DNA of 64,000 bases from Saprospiraceae bacterium (GCA_020629715.1 JAHDCU010000001.1:1-64000), one strand, 5' to 3'; positions 47,626 through 57,918 are shown, counted from the first letter of the stretch. The notes: generated from the sequence alone by a model not told the origin. Program-made: numbers and translations.

Positions 47626-48098
47626 ACAAACTAAATATTGATCAAATCATAGAAAGATACTGGGAAGGTGAAAGCACCTTAGATGAGGAGCAGCTCATAC
47701 GAGAGTATCTACAGTCTGACCAAGTGGCTGATGAGCACCTTGAGCTGAAAGCACTATTTGGATATTTTGCGCAAGAGATGTCTATAGGCTCCTCGCGATC
47801 ATTCGATACACAGCTTTTAGAAGAGACATCTTCTGAAGCCAAAGTATTCAACTTATCGAAATACGTAAGAGCAATGGCAGCAGTATTTGCATTAGCTATC
47901 TGCGGATATATCGGATATCAAGCGGTCAATACTATGGATGATCCTACGAGCAATATGGTGTATGAAGTTGAAGATCCTGAAGAGGCGCTAGAAATAACAA
48001 AGCAAGCGCTTGCCATGCTTTCTACTAAGCTTTCTAATCAGACGACTCAAGTAAGCAAGGATATGCAGCATTTAGAAACTGCAACCATATTTAAATAA
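47622..48098 (+). CDS. Putative membrane anti-sigma factor
   Basis: 158 residues. N-terminal helical cytoplasmic part (about 1-80) beginning LNIDQIIERYWEGESTLDEE, one membrane helix near 85-103 (MAAVFALAICGYIGYQAV), and a short Glu-rich, helical outer portion. It overlaps the ECF sigma gene by 4 bp. Topology and position argue for an anti-sigma factor, although the zinc HxxxCxxC motif of many such proteins is missing. Confidence 0.7.
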   Translation: MNKLNIDQIIERYWEGESTLDEEQLIREYLQSDQVADEHLELKALFGYFAQEMSIGSSRSFDTQLLEETSSEAKVFNLSKYVRAMAAVFALAICGYIGYQAVNTMDDPTSNMVYEVEDPEEALEITKQALAMLSTKLSNQTTQVSKDMQHLETATIFK

Positions 48099-48175
48099 GA
48101 CCAAATCAAATTTTAAAATAACCTAACCATTAACTGGCAAAAGCTGTCAGTAGAACCATTAAACATATTCTAATT

Positions 48176-48682
48176 ATGAAAAATTTATTCCTTTTAGTTG
48201 CTTTCGTTTTTTCTGGAAGCACAGTATTTGGACAACTAGATGCCATCGAGAAATATTTTGAAAACTATATGGATGACGAAGACTTTTCTGTAGTCTACGT
48301 AAGCCCTAAGATGTTCAAAATGGTCGCTAAAGTGGTCGATGAAGACACCAATAAAGAGATCGCTGACGTTGTAAAAGATCTCAAAGGTCTGAGAATACTA
48401 AAAACCTCCAAAGATAGTCGAGCATTCTATAAAGAAGCGAAATCGAAGATCAATACCAAAGAGTACGAAGTGCTACTGACCGCTCGTGACGAAGGGCAAA
48501 ACATAGAGTTTTTGACCAAGGAGTCCGGAGACATCATACACGAACTCTTACTACTGGTAGGCGGAGCCGATGATTTTGTACTCATGAGCTTTGTAGGAGA
48601 CCTTGACCTAAATAAGCTCGGTAAATTGGCTAAGTCACTAGATATTGATGGTGCCGAGTACTTAGAAGAGCTAGGAAACTAA
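48176..48682 (+). CDS. DUF4252 protein, paralogue 1
   Basis: 168 residues with a signal peptide (FSGSTVFGQ). Typical DUF4252 pattern: acidic DDEDFSVVYVSPKMFKMVAKVV, then a central KDLKGLRILKT and YEVLLTARDEGQNIEFLTKE, then LLVGGADDFVLMSFVGDLDLNKLGKLAKSL. Function unknown; usually found next to an ECF sigma factor, as here, so it is probably part of that factor's regulon or signalling. First of three tandem copies. Confidence 0.85.
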   Translation: MKNLFLLVAFVFSGSTVFGQLDAIEKYFENYMDDEDFSVVYVSPKMFKMVAKVVDEDTNKEIADVVKDLKGLRILKTSKDSRAFYKEAKSKINTKEYEVLLTARDEGQNIEFLTKESGDIIHELLLLVGGADDFVLMSFVGDLDLNKLGKLAKSLDIDGAEYLEELGN

Positions 48683-48708
48683 TCAAAAAAGCCTCTACTC
48701 TACTCCAC

Positions 48709-49209
48709 ATGAAAGCAATACTAACCATATGCAGTATAGTGATACTGACTATACCTGGACTGCATGCCCAAAAAAGTATCAATAAGTTTATTGATAAACA
48801 TAAGCAAAAGCAACATTCGCTTGCCATGACATTACCTGGTTGGTTGATTCGTACAGGATTCAATCAAGCGAATAAATATGCAGAAGACCAAGACGAAAAA
48901 GCTATCTATGAGATTGGTAAACACATCAAGCAGCTTAGATTTTTGGTCATCGAGAAAGAAGCAAAAGTACCTTCTTCAGAAATCACAGAGTTGATCGCTT
49001 ACGCAGATCGTAGGGATAAACTTGAAAGCTATACCACAATAAGAGATGGTGATACTACCGTGAATGTGCTGATGAAAGAGAAAGATGATAAGATCAAAAA
49101 TCTGGTCATCATCACTTCTGATAACGATCATCTTGCTGTGGTAAATATCAAAGCAGATCTGCCCTTTGAAATTTTTAGGGCCGCCAACTTTTCATTTAAT
49201 CAAGAATAA
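48709..49209 (+). CDS. DUF4252-like protein, paralogue 2 (divergent)
   Basis: 166 residues, signal peptide ending PGLHAQ. More diverged and more basic than its neighbours: SINKFIDKHKQKQHSLAMTLPGWL replaces the acidic start, but the same framework follows (GKHIKQLRFLVIEKEAK, LIAYADRRDKLESYTTIRDGD, NLVIITSDNDHLAVVNIKADLPFE). Located 26 bp after paralogue 1 and 26 bp before paralogue 3. Confidence 0.8.
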   Translation: MKAILTICSIVILTIPGLHAQKSINKFIDKHKQKQHSLAMTLPGWLIRTGFNQANKYAEDQDEKAIYEIGKHIKQLRFLVIEKEAKVPSSEITELIAYADRRDKLESYTTIRDGDTTVNVLMKEKDDKIKNLVIITSDNDHLAVVNIKADLPFEIFRAANFSFNQE

Positions 49210-49235
49210 TCTACCTAACCTAACAAATACAAATC

Positions 49236-49739
49236 ATGAAAAAAATCATTCAAATAACACTAGTTCTTTTGTTCTGTGCCTCAGCAACATTTGCTCAGAA
49301 AAGTGTAGACCAATTGTTTAATCAATACAGAGATACTGAAGGAGCCATTAAGATGGATCTTACCGGCAATATCCTAGAACTGCTAGACGACGAACTAACC
49401 AAAGGTATTGGCAGCAAAATAGATGATATCAATATTGTCATTATGAAAGAAGGATTTGATTTTACTTCTGACAATGCAAAAGAGATAAAATCTGCTCTAC
49501 GTAGCTCTGAATATGAAGAACTCATCAATATGAGAGATGAAGGAAATCAAATAGGCATCTATGTAATCGAAAAAGGTGATATCATCAAAAACCTATTTTT
49601 GATGATCAATGGCAGCGGCGAACAAAACGTTCTTGTCAAAGTATCTGGCAATCTAAGCTATGATGACTTCAAAGATATAGATCTAAGTGGTATCGATGGT
49701 CTAGAGCAACTTGGGAAAGTGGCCAACAAAAAGATGTAA
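49236..49739 (+). CDS. DUF4252 protein, paralogue 3
   Basis: 167 residues, signal peptide ending ASATFAQ. Begins SVDQLFNQYRDTEGAIKMDLTGN and follows the family plan (DDINIVIMKEGFDF, SSEYEELINMRDEGNQIGIYVIEKGD, NLFLMINGSGEQNVLVKVSGNLSYDDFK). Intermediate between paralogues 1 and 2. A terminator follows 26 bp later, closing the five-gene unit. Confidence 0.85.
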   Translation: MKKIIQITLVLLFCASATFAQKSVDQLFNQYRDTEGAIKMDLTGNILELLDDELTKGIGSKIDDINIVIMKEGFDFTSDNAKEIKSALRSSEYEELINMRDEGNQIGIYVIEKGDIIKNLFLMINGSGEQNVLVKVSGNLSYDDFKDIDLSGIDGLEQLGKVANKKM

Positions 49740-49764
49740 AAACAGTACATCAATAACATACAAG

Positions 49765-49797
49765 AAGTCATTCATCATTAGGTGGGTGACTTTTTTT
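49765..49797 (+). terminator. Intrinsic terminator of the DUF4252 unit
   Basis: AAGTCATTCAT pairs (with wobbles) with GTGGGTGACTT around a short loop and continues into seven T residues. Confidence 0.85.
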
Positions 49798-49858
49798 GTT
49801 TACTCGATATAGTTGAATGTTTGTAAAAGAGATCTGTCTAGACTGAAAAATATATTTT

Positions 49859-52837
49859 TTATGAGGATTGAATCTTAATGAGAAATCCATCCTTATAATC
49901 AATTGTATATCTAGCTCCAATTTTCTCAGCTCGACGTTTCATACTAGTCAGCCCAAGTCCTGATGACGTTTTTTTGCTTGCCTGAAATGAATCCCCATTA
50001 TCATGGATAGACAATAAAAAATTGGTGCCACGAACTTGAAGCTTGATCTTCATAAAATCACCGTTAGAGTGTTTGGCAGCATTGGTAACCGCTTCCTTAA
50101 AAATCAGATATAATCCTTGTCTAATTACTGGATTCAATTTTGTTTCAAAACTTTCTTCATTATATGCAAAAACATACTGTAGTGCATGTCCTTCTAAAAT
50201 ATCATATAAGAAATCTTGCATACGATATACCAAACTTTTGACATTATCACGACGTGCATCTATAGCCCATACTGTATCACGCATATTACCCATGGCATTT
50301 CTTGCCATCAAGCTAAGCTTATCGAACTTTCCCTTTTTACTCTCATTGGCTTCAAGCCCTAATATCTCTGACTGCATCGCAATAGCACTGAGTAAGGTAC
50401 CTACATCATCATGCAAATCCTCAGAAATCCTACTTCGTAAACTATGAAATCGATTGAGTTGACGTATGCGCAAAAGGTGAAGTAGATATAAAACCCCAAG
50501 AATCAAAGCGATATAAATCATATAGGCCAAGGTACTCTTATACCATGGTGGATCGATGACAATTTCTATAGATTTACTTCCCTCAAGTTTATCATTGGCT
50601 TTATTACGCAGCTCTACACGAAAATCATATGTACCAGGTTGGACATTTTTATACTCTGCGAACCGTTCATTGGATAGCGACCAATTTTGATATCCATCAT
50701 CCAAAATGGTATAGTAATCTACCTGATCGTTACAAGCTTCGGGTGCTACGAAGTCAAATCTTAGGTCTTTCTTATCATGCGGAAGTTGGACAAAATCGGT
50801 ATTTCGGATATGATTACTAAATACCTCGCTATCTACTGTCACATCGGTATTGTTAATACTAAACCGATGAATGTCTATCTCATAATACTCCTGCGTATGC
50901 TGTAACTTATCCAAATCAAGGCTCACAAGCCCAGACTCTGTTGTCAATAAAACTCGATTAGTGCCAATACTGAAAAGCTCTATTAAGTGAATATTCGTCA
51001 ACCGATATCTGGGATCTAGATCAAATCTACGGTACTCCGTTTTATCCAAATCTAAAAAGACAATTTCATTTTCGGAAATAAACCAAAGATTGCCGCTATT
51101 ATCCTCATGATAGCCTAAAAAAGAATACTCCTTGAACGGTAGATCATGTGAAATAACTTCAAAACAGTCGGAAGATTTCTGATACTCCAGGATGGCCGTT
51201 TTAGCCAGTAGTAAAAGCCTCCCTGATCGCATCTGCATGAGATAATAATGATCATTAAATACTGTAGGACAGTCATCTGTAGCTTGTAAATAACTATTGA
51301 GCACATTGAAGCTACTATCCAATTTAACAACACCGTGGTTGACTGTACTGATCCAAATATGACCTTCATTGTCTTCCTCAAAATGCTTACTATAGTGCCA
51401 TATTTCTTGATCTGGCATTGCTTGAGCAAGTCTATTGGTCACGCTAAAAAATCCGTCTATATAAGGCGCAAGGCTGTATATTTTAGAATTTACCCCGATA
51501 CTATCTCCTTTTATGGATTCCATCTGATCGAAGAAGGGTACGTTATCGTATACACCTACCTCTTTCATCACGGAATCAATCTCCGTCAAAATACTGTTTG
51601 GATACGAAAAATTAGACCCATCGTCTAAGGTCTTGATCACACTACCGCTCAACCAAATCGTATATTCATGATCAACATGAATGTTGTGAAAAAAGTACTT
51701 ATCTGACTTTTCATATAGCGTAGAGGCCTCAGTCAGGTCCTCAGAGATCAGATCAATACGTCTATCTGTGAGTCCTATATATTGGCCATTTTTATAGGGT
51801 AAAATTTTGGAATAAACTTGCTCTTGATGAATTTGAAAAACTGAGCTTCCAGTGAAATACTTTTTCAACTTCCCATCTGTCGTGACGCCTATCAAATTAC
51901 CATTAGGATCATATTCGGAGGATCGTATGACATCCTCGCTCAACTGCCCTTCTATCCTTTCTTCACAATAGTTATATATCTGTAGATCACCCGCAGAAGA
52001 CACCCATACTGAACATGAATCACGATCATGAAATCCATAAATGTAGCCATCGAGATTGTTCTTTATATACTCCTCAGTATTTCGATCAAATGTATATCCT
52101 TCTTCCGCAATCCATAGCCCTGTGAGCAAATTACCATCACTTAATTCTATGATAGAGCTGTGCTGTAGGTTACTTCCACTTTTTTTATACTCCTTAAATC
52201 CTGTCTCTGATGAACCAAGCAATAATGAATTATTGATCAAAAGCGCAATTGACTGATCTTGTAAAAGAAGCGACTTATAGTTATTGGAGTTCTTACCATA
52301 ACGTTCTGTTGACAGCTCTTCTACTTTGAGTAGATCTTTACCAATATCGTAGGTATATATTTTACCATATGCAGGTAGTATCCAGAGCTTCCCACTTGCA
52401 TCCACTGTCAAGTCAGTAACCATAACCCACTTAAAGCTATCAGAATCTGGATTTTCAGTTTTAAATTCAGAGAATACCTCCGTTTCATAATCAAAATGTA
52501 AAAGGCCATTGTTACTGGTACCAATCCATAGATTGTAGTTGGAGTCTTGTGCTATACTCTGGAGTTCTTCATAAGGCAGGCTATTGGGATTAGTAGCATC
52601 GATCGTATATTGATAAAGCTCGTAGCCATCATATCTAAATAAACCATCATCGGATGTAATCCATATATAGCCCAAGTGATCTTTCAGTACATTTTTAAAA
52701 CTGCTTTCATACTGTAAAGTCCGAATTCCTGAGGGTATGATTTCTTCTGCGTATATTTCTTGACTGTAGGTATCTGGAGACCATAATACTATAAAAAGCA
52801 AGATATACATCATGTTAAATAGCAAGCTCCGAATCAT
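49859..52837 (-). CDS. Two-component-propeller sensor histidine kinase
   Basis: 992 residues with an N-terminal signal. Periplasmic part: regulator-propeller repeats (LGYIWITSDDGLFRYDGYELYQY near 54, YNLWIGTSNNGLLHFD, GHIWISTVNHGVVKLDS) to about residue 650, then a Y_Y_Y domain to about 755, a membrane helix near 765-787, HisKA_3 with His809 in DLHDDVG, and HATPase with the N-box EAVTNAAKHS at about 915. There is no receiver or DNA-binding domain, unlike hybrid PUL sensors, and no response regulator next door, so the partner lies elsewhere. Confidence 0.9.
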   Translation of the reverse strand: MIRSLLFNMMYILLFIVLWSPDTYSQEIYAEEIIPSGIRTLQYESSFKNVLKDHLGYIWITSDDGLFRYDGYELYQYTIDATNPNSLPYEELQSIAQDSNYNLWIGTSNNGLLHFDYETEVFSEFKTENPDSDSFKWVMVTDLTVDASGKLWILPAYGKIYTYDIGKDLLKVEELSTERYGKNSNNYKSLLLQDQSIALLINNSLLLGSSETGFKEYKKSGSNLQHSSIIELSDGNLLTGLWIAEEGYTFDRNTEEYIKNNLDGYIYGFHDRDSCSVWVSSAGDLQIYNYCEERIEGQLSEDVIRSSEYDPNGNLIGVTTDGKLKKYFTGSSVFQIHQEQVYSKILPYKNGQYIGLTDRRIDLISEDLTEASTLYEKSDKYFFHNIHVDHEYTIWLSGSVIKTLDDGSNFSYPNSILTEIDSVMKEVGVYDNVPFFDQMESIKGDSIGVNSKIYSLAPYIDGFFSVTNRLAQAMPDQEIWHYSKHFEEDNEGHIWISTVNHGVVKLDSSFNVLNSYLQATDDCPTVFNDHYYLMQMRSGRLLLLAKTAILEYQKSSDCFEVISHDLPFKEYSFLGYHEDNSGNLWFISENEIVFLDLDKTEYRRFDLDPRYRLTNIHLIELFSIGTNRVLLTTESGLVSLDLDKLQHTQEYYEIDIHRFSINNTDVTVDSEVFSNHIRNTDFVQLPHDKKDLRFDFVAPEACNDQVDYYTILDDGYQNWSLSNERFAEYKNVQPGTYDFRVELRNKANDKLEGSKSIEIVIDPPWYKSTLAYMIYIALILGVLYLLHLLRIRQLNRFHSLRSRISEDLHDDVGTLLSAIAMQSEILGLEANESKKGKFDKLSLMARNAMGNMRDTVWAIDARRDNVKSLVYRMQDFLYDILEGHALQYVFAYNEESFETKLNPVIRQGLYLIFKEAVTNAAKHSNGDFMKIKLQVRGTNFLLSIHDNGDSFQASKKTSSGLGLTSMKRRAEKIGARYTIDYKDGFLIKIQSS

Positions 52838-53050
52838 AGGCCTCTATTTACTTGTACGTATATCATCAAAAATGTATTATTTGGATGTTATAAATCTACA
52901 ATTTTAGTAGGTAGTAAAAAAAGTGAAATCAGATGTAACGGATAAAGTCATTAACATCTTACAATTATTGATCAGCTGCATGTAATTTAACAGCTAAATA
53001 AATTTGAAAATCTTAGATAATAATGTCTACTAACATTAGGAAATTACATT

Positions 53051-53080
53051 TTGAATAAACTCCTGATTAACTTAACTTTA
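53051..53080 (+). promoter_or_regulatory. Bacteroidota-type promoter for the 944-residue secreted protein
   Basis: TTG (53051-53053), 19 bp, TAACTTTA (53073-53080), one mismatch from TTG-N19-TAnnTTTG, 14 nt before the ATG. Confidence 0.6.
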
Positions 53081-53094
53081 GCGAAAAGGTAGTT

Positions 53095-55929
53095 ATGAAG
53101 AATATCCTTACTATTATAACAATATTTATTTGTGGCAGCACCTCGGCCCAGACTCTTCTGACTGATGAAATACAACACTTTGAAAGAATTGAAGGAACAG
53201 TCTACTTTTATGAAATAGATGGAGGAATCAGATACCTGTCTGAGCAAGATGATAAGAGGGCCTTGGTGATTCAGATACAAAATAATATCATGGATACCCT
53301 GCTCTACATACGTGACTATATAGATATGCCGATTAGTTACTTAAAGATCGTAGAAGAAAAAATATTTGTGATTGCTGAAGATCAAACTATAATCTACGAT
53401 ACAAGATCACTCAGTTCGCAATCCTTCAATACACCTAATATCCATTTCGGCAGAATACCACTACTAACAGATAATCACTTTGCTTATTTTGATAGGGTAG
53501 ATACTAACAATTACATTATCAATTTGACAAGTGGAGAAGAATCCTTTCTTCGACTCAGTAACGCTGGAAATTCATATATAGAAGTCTCGAATACGGATCT
53601 CTTAAGCAATAGTTGGGGCAATCTAATTCATGTAAATACAATTTCAGGTTCAGCAAAGAAATTAAGCTCAGAATTTAACCCAATGGTTAAAGTAGTGAAT
53701 GGAACAGTATACCATGTAGCAGATGATATCATCTATGAGTACAATGTACAGACTAGAAGCGAAAAGGAAGTAATGGCTATTGACCCAAATACTTTTGTAA
53801 AACTTGATGTTTTTGAAGAACATATATTTTTGATCACTCAAGATGGCGAGACATTAAACATACAATCTCTTCTTGATCCCGAAATCAACTTAAATTACTG
53901 TTGCCAGAGTGAAGAAGTAAATAGTATAGAGGTAATCATAAGACATTATGATGCGCCACACCGTTGGCATATTTCTATTCTAGACACCTTATTTCTGTTT
54001 AAAGAAAATCAAGCGCCTACCTCATTAATAGACTTTAATAGATTTGAGATCATATATGATAGCCAACAAAATGAGGAAATCTTTATAAGCAGAGATAACT
54101 TACAAGCGACATACAACTTTCAAACCGAAACAATAGATACTATCTCAGAACTTGGAGGCTTTCGCCCGAGTTTTTTACATGGCATAAAAAAGGATGATTC
54201 ATGGATTGTCCAGTATATGAAATCACTTTACGAAATAGACTCATCCAAGGAAATTACACGTATAATAGATGCACCTCCTACTTCATACGGATTTCACACA
54301 TCTAGCTATCTGAAAAAAGTAAAAAATGATCTCTTCTTACTTAGTTATGATGCCGTGTATAGACTAGAAAACGATCGATTCCAAAATATCAATGGGTTTA
54401 CTCCAAGAGAATATCATTACAATGGTAGAAACAGTGCATTACTTTCCTTTGGTGACAAAACACTCCTAATAGGGACATATCAAGAAATGGAGGGAATTTT
54501 TACACTTGAAAATGGAAAGATAACGCTCTACCAAGCAGGCATAGAACCTGCACTGATAACCGATGATGAAAAATATATGATATGCACAGACATTGAGTAT
54601 GAAAATGAAACCAAGGTATACCGTATCGATAATCAAAACACTAAAGTCGTACTTCCCGATGTAATCGTCAAAGGAGATAATGCAAAATACGCGATCAATG
54701 CCCTTGACAATAAAAAAATGCTTATTAGAACATCAGAACCTTGGTCGAGTAATGATACGGTCCACGTATATCATATTGAAAATCAAACAGTAGACTATAT
54801 TGCCGAGATAACAAAGGGATATTCTCATTACATAGACCAAAAAAGAGTGAATAAAGGTGAATATAGTGATCAGGCTCTTATATATATAAATACCAAAACA
54901 GACGTTATTGATACCTTTGAAATCGAAGATTATCAATTTTCGCAGATAGAAGCTACTTGCAATAATGAACGATTATTCACGGCATTTTCTATCGATGGTT
55001 TAGGCTTATATAAAACTGACGGAACTCTAATCGGTACATCTATGCTGTATGAGATACCTAAAGATTTAAAAAGCTATAAACAAATTACAGGGTTACATAC
55101 AACAGATTCTGAAATTCAAATCACACTTCCATACCAAGACGACACCTATGAAAGGCTTATATATAATTGCGAAAATAACAGCTTTAGAGTAGTAGAACAG
55201 GATGAATATGTTGTGGTATCCCAAGGTAAAGTTGCTGATAAGACCTATGCCATATCTATTCACAATGATTCTCAATATACACGTCTTGGGATTATCAAGG
55301 ATGATCAATTTGAGATTTGCGGGAAGCTTAATACTGAGATAGAGTATGATCTTACTAAAAATTATTTTAGCCCTGAGGCGTATGATTGCTCAACTATCCT
55401 TGATATAGAATTACCAGATACTGGTAAACTCGCTATCTTAAATACTACTGACAAAGGTGCTATACTCGTAAGACTTAATGCCAATGGTACATGGACTCAA
55501 CTTGCTTTTTTCCCAGATGGTTTTTTCAATAACTATTACAGTAGGAGATTTTCTCTTTCCAATGAGACAATGGAAATAGAATGGCATGACGATCAGTTGA
55601 TATTCTCTGCTATAACTCCCGAGCGAGGTCTTCAGTACTATAGTATACCTTACACGACTCAAAATACAGAAGACAGTACCAATGATGCATGTGCATCTCT
55701 TGATATCCGTATTTTTCCAAATCCGTCAAGCGACCATATTCAGGTAAATATGAATGGACATATCGGAGATCATATTAAATTTTATAATAATACCGGACAA
55801 GAGCTAAGTATACCAAGGCTAGGTGATCGAACACATAGATATGATATCTCTCAACTCCCTACTGGTGCATATCTGATCACCACGACGATCGAAAACCAAA
55901 GCTGCGGTGCCAAGTTCATCAAGATCTAA
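53095..55929 (+). CDS. Large secreted propeller-like protein with T9SS sorting domain
   Basis: 944 residues with a signal peptide (CGSTSAQ). Repeated aromatic/acidic segments (for example IHVNTISGSAKKLSS, VYHVADDIIYEYNVQ, LFLLSYDAVYRLEND) suggest one or two beta-propellers of the ELK type over about 30-860. The last 80 residues form a type A sorting domain (DIRIFPNPSSDHIQVNM to AKFIKI). Substrate or ligand unknown. It is divergent from the propeller sensor kinase across 257 bp, and could be regulated together with it. Confidence 0.8.
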   Translation: MKNILTIITIFICGSTSAQTLLTDEIQHFERIEGTVYFYEIDGGIRYLSEQDDKRALVIQIQNNIMDTLLYIRDYIDMPISYLKIVEEKIFVIAEDQTIIYDTRSLSSQSFNTPNIHFGRIPLLTDNHFAYFDRVDTNNYIINLTSGEESFLRLSNAGNSYIEVSNTDLLSNSWGNLIHVNTISGSAKKLSSEFNPMVKVVNGTVYHVADDIIYEYNVQTRSEKEVMAIDPNTFVKLDVFEEHIFLITQDGETLNIQSLLDPEINLNYCCQSEEVNSIEVIIRHYDAPHRWHISILDTLFLFKENQAPTSLIDFNRFEIIYDSQQNEEIFISRDNLQATYNFQTETIDTISELGGFRPSFLHGIKKDDSWIVQYMKSLYEIDSSKEITRIIDAPPTSYGFHTSSYLKKVKNDLFLLSYDAVYRLENDRFQNINGFTPREYHYNGRNSALLSFGDKTLLIGTYQEMEGIFTLENGKITLYQAGIEPALITDDEKYMICTDIEYENETKVYRIDNQNTKVVLPDVIVKGDNAKYAINALDNKKMLIRTSEPWSSNDTVHVYHIENQTVDYIAEITKGYSHYIDQKRVNKGEYSDQALIYINTKTDVIDTFEIEDYQFSQIEATCNNERLFTAFSIDGLGLYKTDGTLIGTSMLYEIPKDLKSYKQITGLHTTDSEIQITLPYQDDTYERLIYNCENNSFRVVEQDEYVVVSQGKVADKTYAISIHNDSQYTRLGIIKDDQFEICGKLNTEIEYDLTKNYFSPEAYDCSTILDIELPDTGKLAILNTTDKGAILVRLNANGTWTQLAFFPDGFFNNYYSRRFSLSNETMEIEWHDDQLIFSAITPERGLQYYSIPYTTQNTEDSTNDACASLDIRIFPNPSSDHIQVNMNGHIGDHIKFYNNTGQELSIPRLGDRTHRYDISQLPTGAYLITTTIENQSCGAKFIKI

Positions 55930-56105
55930 GTTGGTTATTTTATATTATTCATCGCTTGATGTTCAATTAATTTTTACATCTTATTAAACGCCATAAATGA
56001 TCTGGGTATAGAATTATCTCAGATCGTATTACTTAATTAAACCCCAAGATATAAGTATATTCAAGGCAGTACTTTCTTTTACTAAAAAAATAGAACTACT
56101 CCGTA

Positions 56106-57596
56106 ATGCGACGTATCACAATTATCCTTGTCTGCATACTATCCCTAGGTCACATAGAAGCCCAATCCGATGACCAACAATTACGTAACGCCATCACCGA
56201 CCTAAGATCCTTCCTTTCCATTCCTAATAGTGGACTCTCCGCAGCGGATGTAAAAGCCAATATTGCATGGCTTCAACAAGAACTGAACGAACGTGGATTT
56301 CATACCAAAGAAGTCCCTACACTATCCAATCCGATTCTATTTGGAGAGTTAGCCATTGATAAGGGTCTGCCTACCGTATTATTCTACATGCACTTAGATG
56401 GCCAAGCCGTAGATAAGAGCAAATGGGATCAAGAAGATCCTTTCATACCCGTACTTAAAAAACAAAATGACCAAAGAGAATGGCAGCAAATCGAATGGTC
56501 TGCAATGGAGCATACAATCGACTATGATTGGAGGATATTTGCTCGATCTGCGTCGGATGATAAGATGCCTATTGTCGCTTTTCTACATGCATTGGATCAT
56601 ACCGATAAAGCTGATCTAAAATGTAATATTAAGATCATCATCGACTCAGAAGAAGAGCTTAGTAGTCCTAATCTTACCGCAGCAGTAAAAGAAAATTTAG
56701 AACTACTGTCTGCCGATGCATTGATCATCAATGATGGTCCCGTACATCGATCAGGGCAGCCTACCCTTGTATTTGGTTGTCGTGGAATCACGAGTTTTCA
56801 TATCACCACTTGGGGTCCGATCCGACCACAACATAGCGGTCACTACGGCAACTATGCGCCTAACCCAGCATTGATGCTTTCCCAGTTATTAGCTTCGATG
56901 AAGGATGAGGACGGACGAGTGACGATAGATGGATATTATGACGGTATTACGCTAGATAAAAGGACCAAACAAATATTAGCTAATGTCCCGGATGATGAAG
57001 ATGGTATTCTCGAATATTTACAAATCAATACACCTGATCAAGTAGGTGCCAACTATCAAGAGTCATTACAGTATCCTTCCCTCAATATCCGCGGGATGAA
57101 ATCGGCATGGGTAGGTGCTCGAGCAAGGACCATCGTACCTGATATGGCAACGGCGGCTATAGACATTCGATTGGTACCTGAGAGTGATCCTACTCGATTA
57201 CTTCAGTTGGTCAGAGATCATATCCAAGACAAGGGTTATCACATACTCGACCGTGAACCCACTACAGATGAAAGACTAGCATACCCAAAAATCGTAACCA
57301 TGGCTACCAAAGGATATACCCTGCCCTTTAGGACAGATATGGACGCTCCTATCGGACAATGGCTGACCAAAGCGATACAAGCTAAGTATAATCAAGATCC
57401 TGTTGCAATCCGTATTATGGGAGGTACTGTGCCGATGGCGCCATTCATCAAAGCATTAGAAGTGCCCGCGGTCATCGTACCGATGGTCAACGCGGATAAC
57501 AATCAGCATAGCCCCAATGAAAATGTAAGATTGAGTTATATTGCCAATGCGATGAAAACATTTAATGCGATTTTCACAACTTCAATGAAAAACTAA
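56106..57596 (+). CDS. M20 family metallopeptidase, exported
   Basis: 496 residues with a signal peptide (GHIEAQ). M20 dizinc ligands: MHLDGQ (His, about residue 96), ARSASDDK (bridging Asp, about 144), DSEEELSSP (catalytic Glu, about 180), and a late HSPNENVRLSYIANA. Dimerisation domain about 225-370. Resembles CNDP-type dipeptidases; exported, so acts on peptides in the periplasm or outside. The last 46 codons are duplicated as a fragment at 61414-61554. An ankyrin gene starts 12 bp downstream. Confidence 0.9.
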   Translation: MRRITIILVCILSLGHIEAQSDDQQLRNAITDLRSFLSIPNSGLSAADVKANIAWLQQELNERGFHTKEVPTLSNPILFGELAIDKGLPTVLFYMHLDGQAVDKSKWDQEDPFIPVLKKQNDQREWQQIEWSAMEHTIDYDWRIFARSASDDKMPIVAFLHALDHTDKADLKCNIKIIIDSEEELSSPNLTAAVKENLELLSADALIINDGPVHRSGQPTLVFGCRGITSFHITTWGPIRPQHSGHYGNYAPNPALMLSQLLASMKDEDGRVTIDGYYDGITLDKRTKQILANVPDDEDGILEYLQINTPDQVGANYQESLQYPSLNIRGMKSAWVGARARTIVPDMATAAIDIRLVPESDPTRLLQLVRDHIQDKGYHILDREPTTDERLAYPKIVTMATKGYTLPFRTDMDAPIGQWLTKAIQAKYNQDPVAIRIMGGTVPMAPFIKALEVPAVIVPMVNADNNQHSPNENVRLSYIANAMKTFNAIFTTSMKN

Positions 57597-57607
57597 TAAC
57601 TAAGGAT

Positions 57608-57904
57608 ATGTCAGGAGGAGATTGGAAAGCGATGTTTAAAGGTATTCAAGATAATGATCTGAATCTTGTAGAGTTTTATCTGAAATCAAGTATTGATCCT
57701 AACTATCAACATCCCGAGTATTTGGCACTTCCATTGGCCGAAAGTGTTCGATATGGTCATATCGATATTGCTAAGCTACTACTTGACAATGGTGCTGATC
57801 CGAATATAATCGAGATGGAAAGTAAAATGACGGTATCACAATTAGTGCAAAGTAAAGAGGATGAGGCGTTTATTGATTTGGTGCAGAATTATGTTGGTGA
57901 ATAG
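57608..57904 (+). CDS. Small ankyrin-repeat protein, copy A
   Basis: 98 residues, no signal peptide, so cytoplasmic. Two to three ankyrin units are visible: LPLAESVRYGHIDIAKLLLDNGADPN at about 45-70 carries the classic helix-turn-helix and DPN turn, preceded by a weaker unit (MFKGIQDNDLNLVEFYLKS). A near copy lies at 61563-61847. Located 12 bp after the M20 peptidase, so the peptidase and ankyrin protein are probably co-transcribed. Confidence 0.8.
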   Translation: MSGGDWKAMFKGIQDNDLNLVEFYLKSSIDPNYQHPEYLALPLAESVRYGHIDIAKLLLDNGADPNIIEMESKMTVSQLVQSKEDEAFIDLVQNYVGE

Positions 57905-57918
57905 TATGAGCTTATGGC

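Noticed and set aside
50043-50447. 134-residue plus-strand frame over the histidine kinase
   Set aside because: Mirror of the HATPase/HisKA coding strand.
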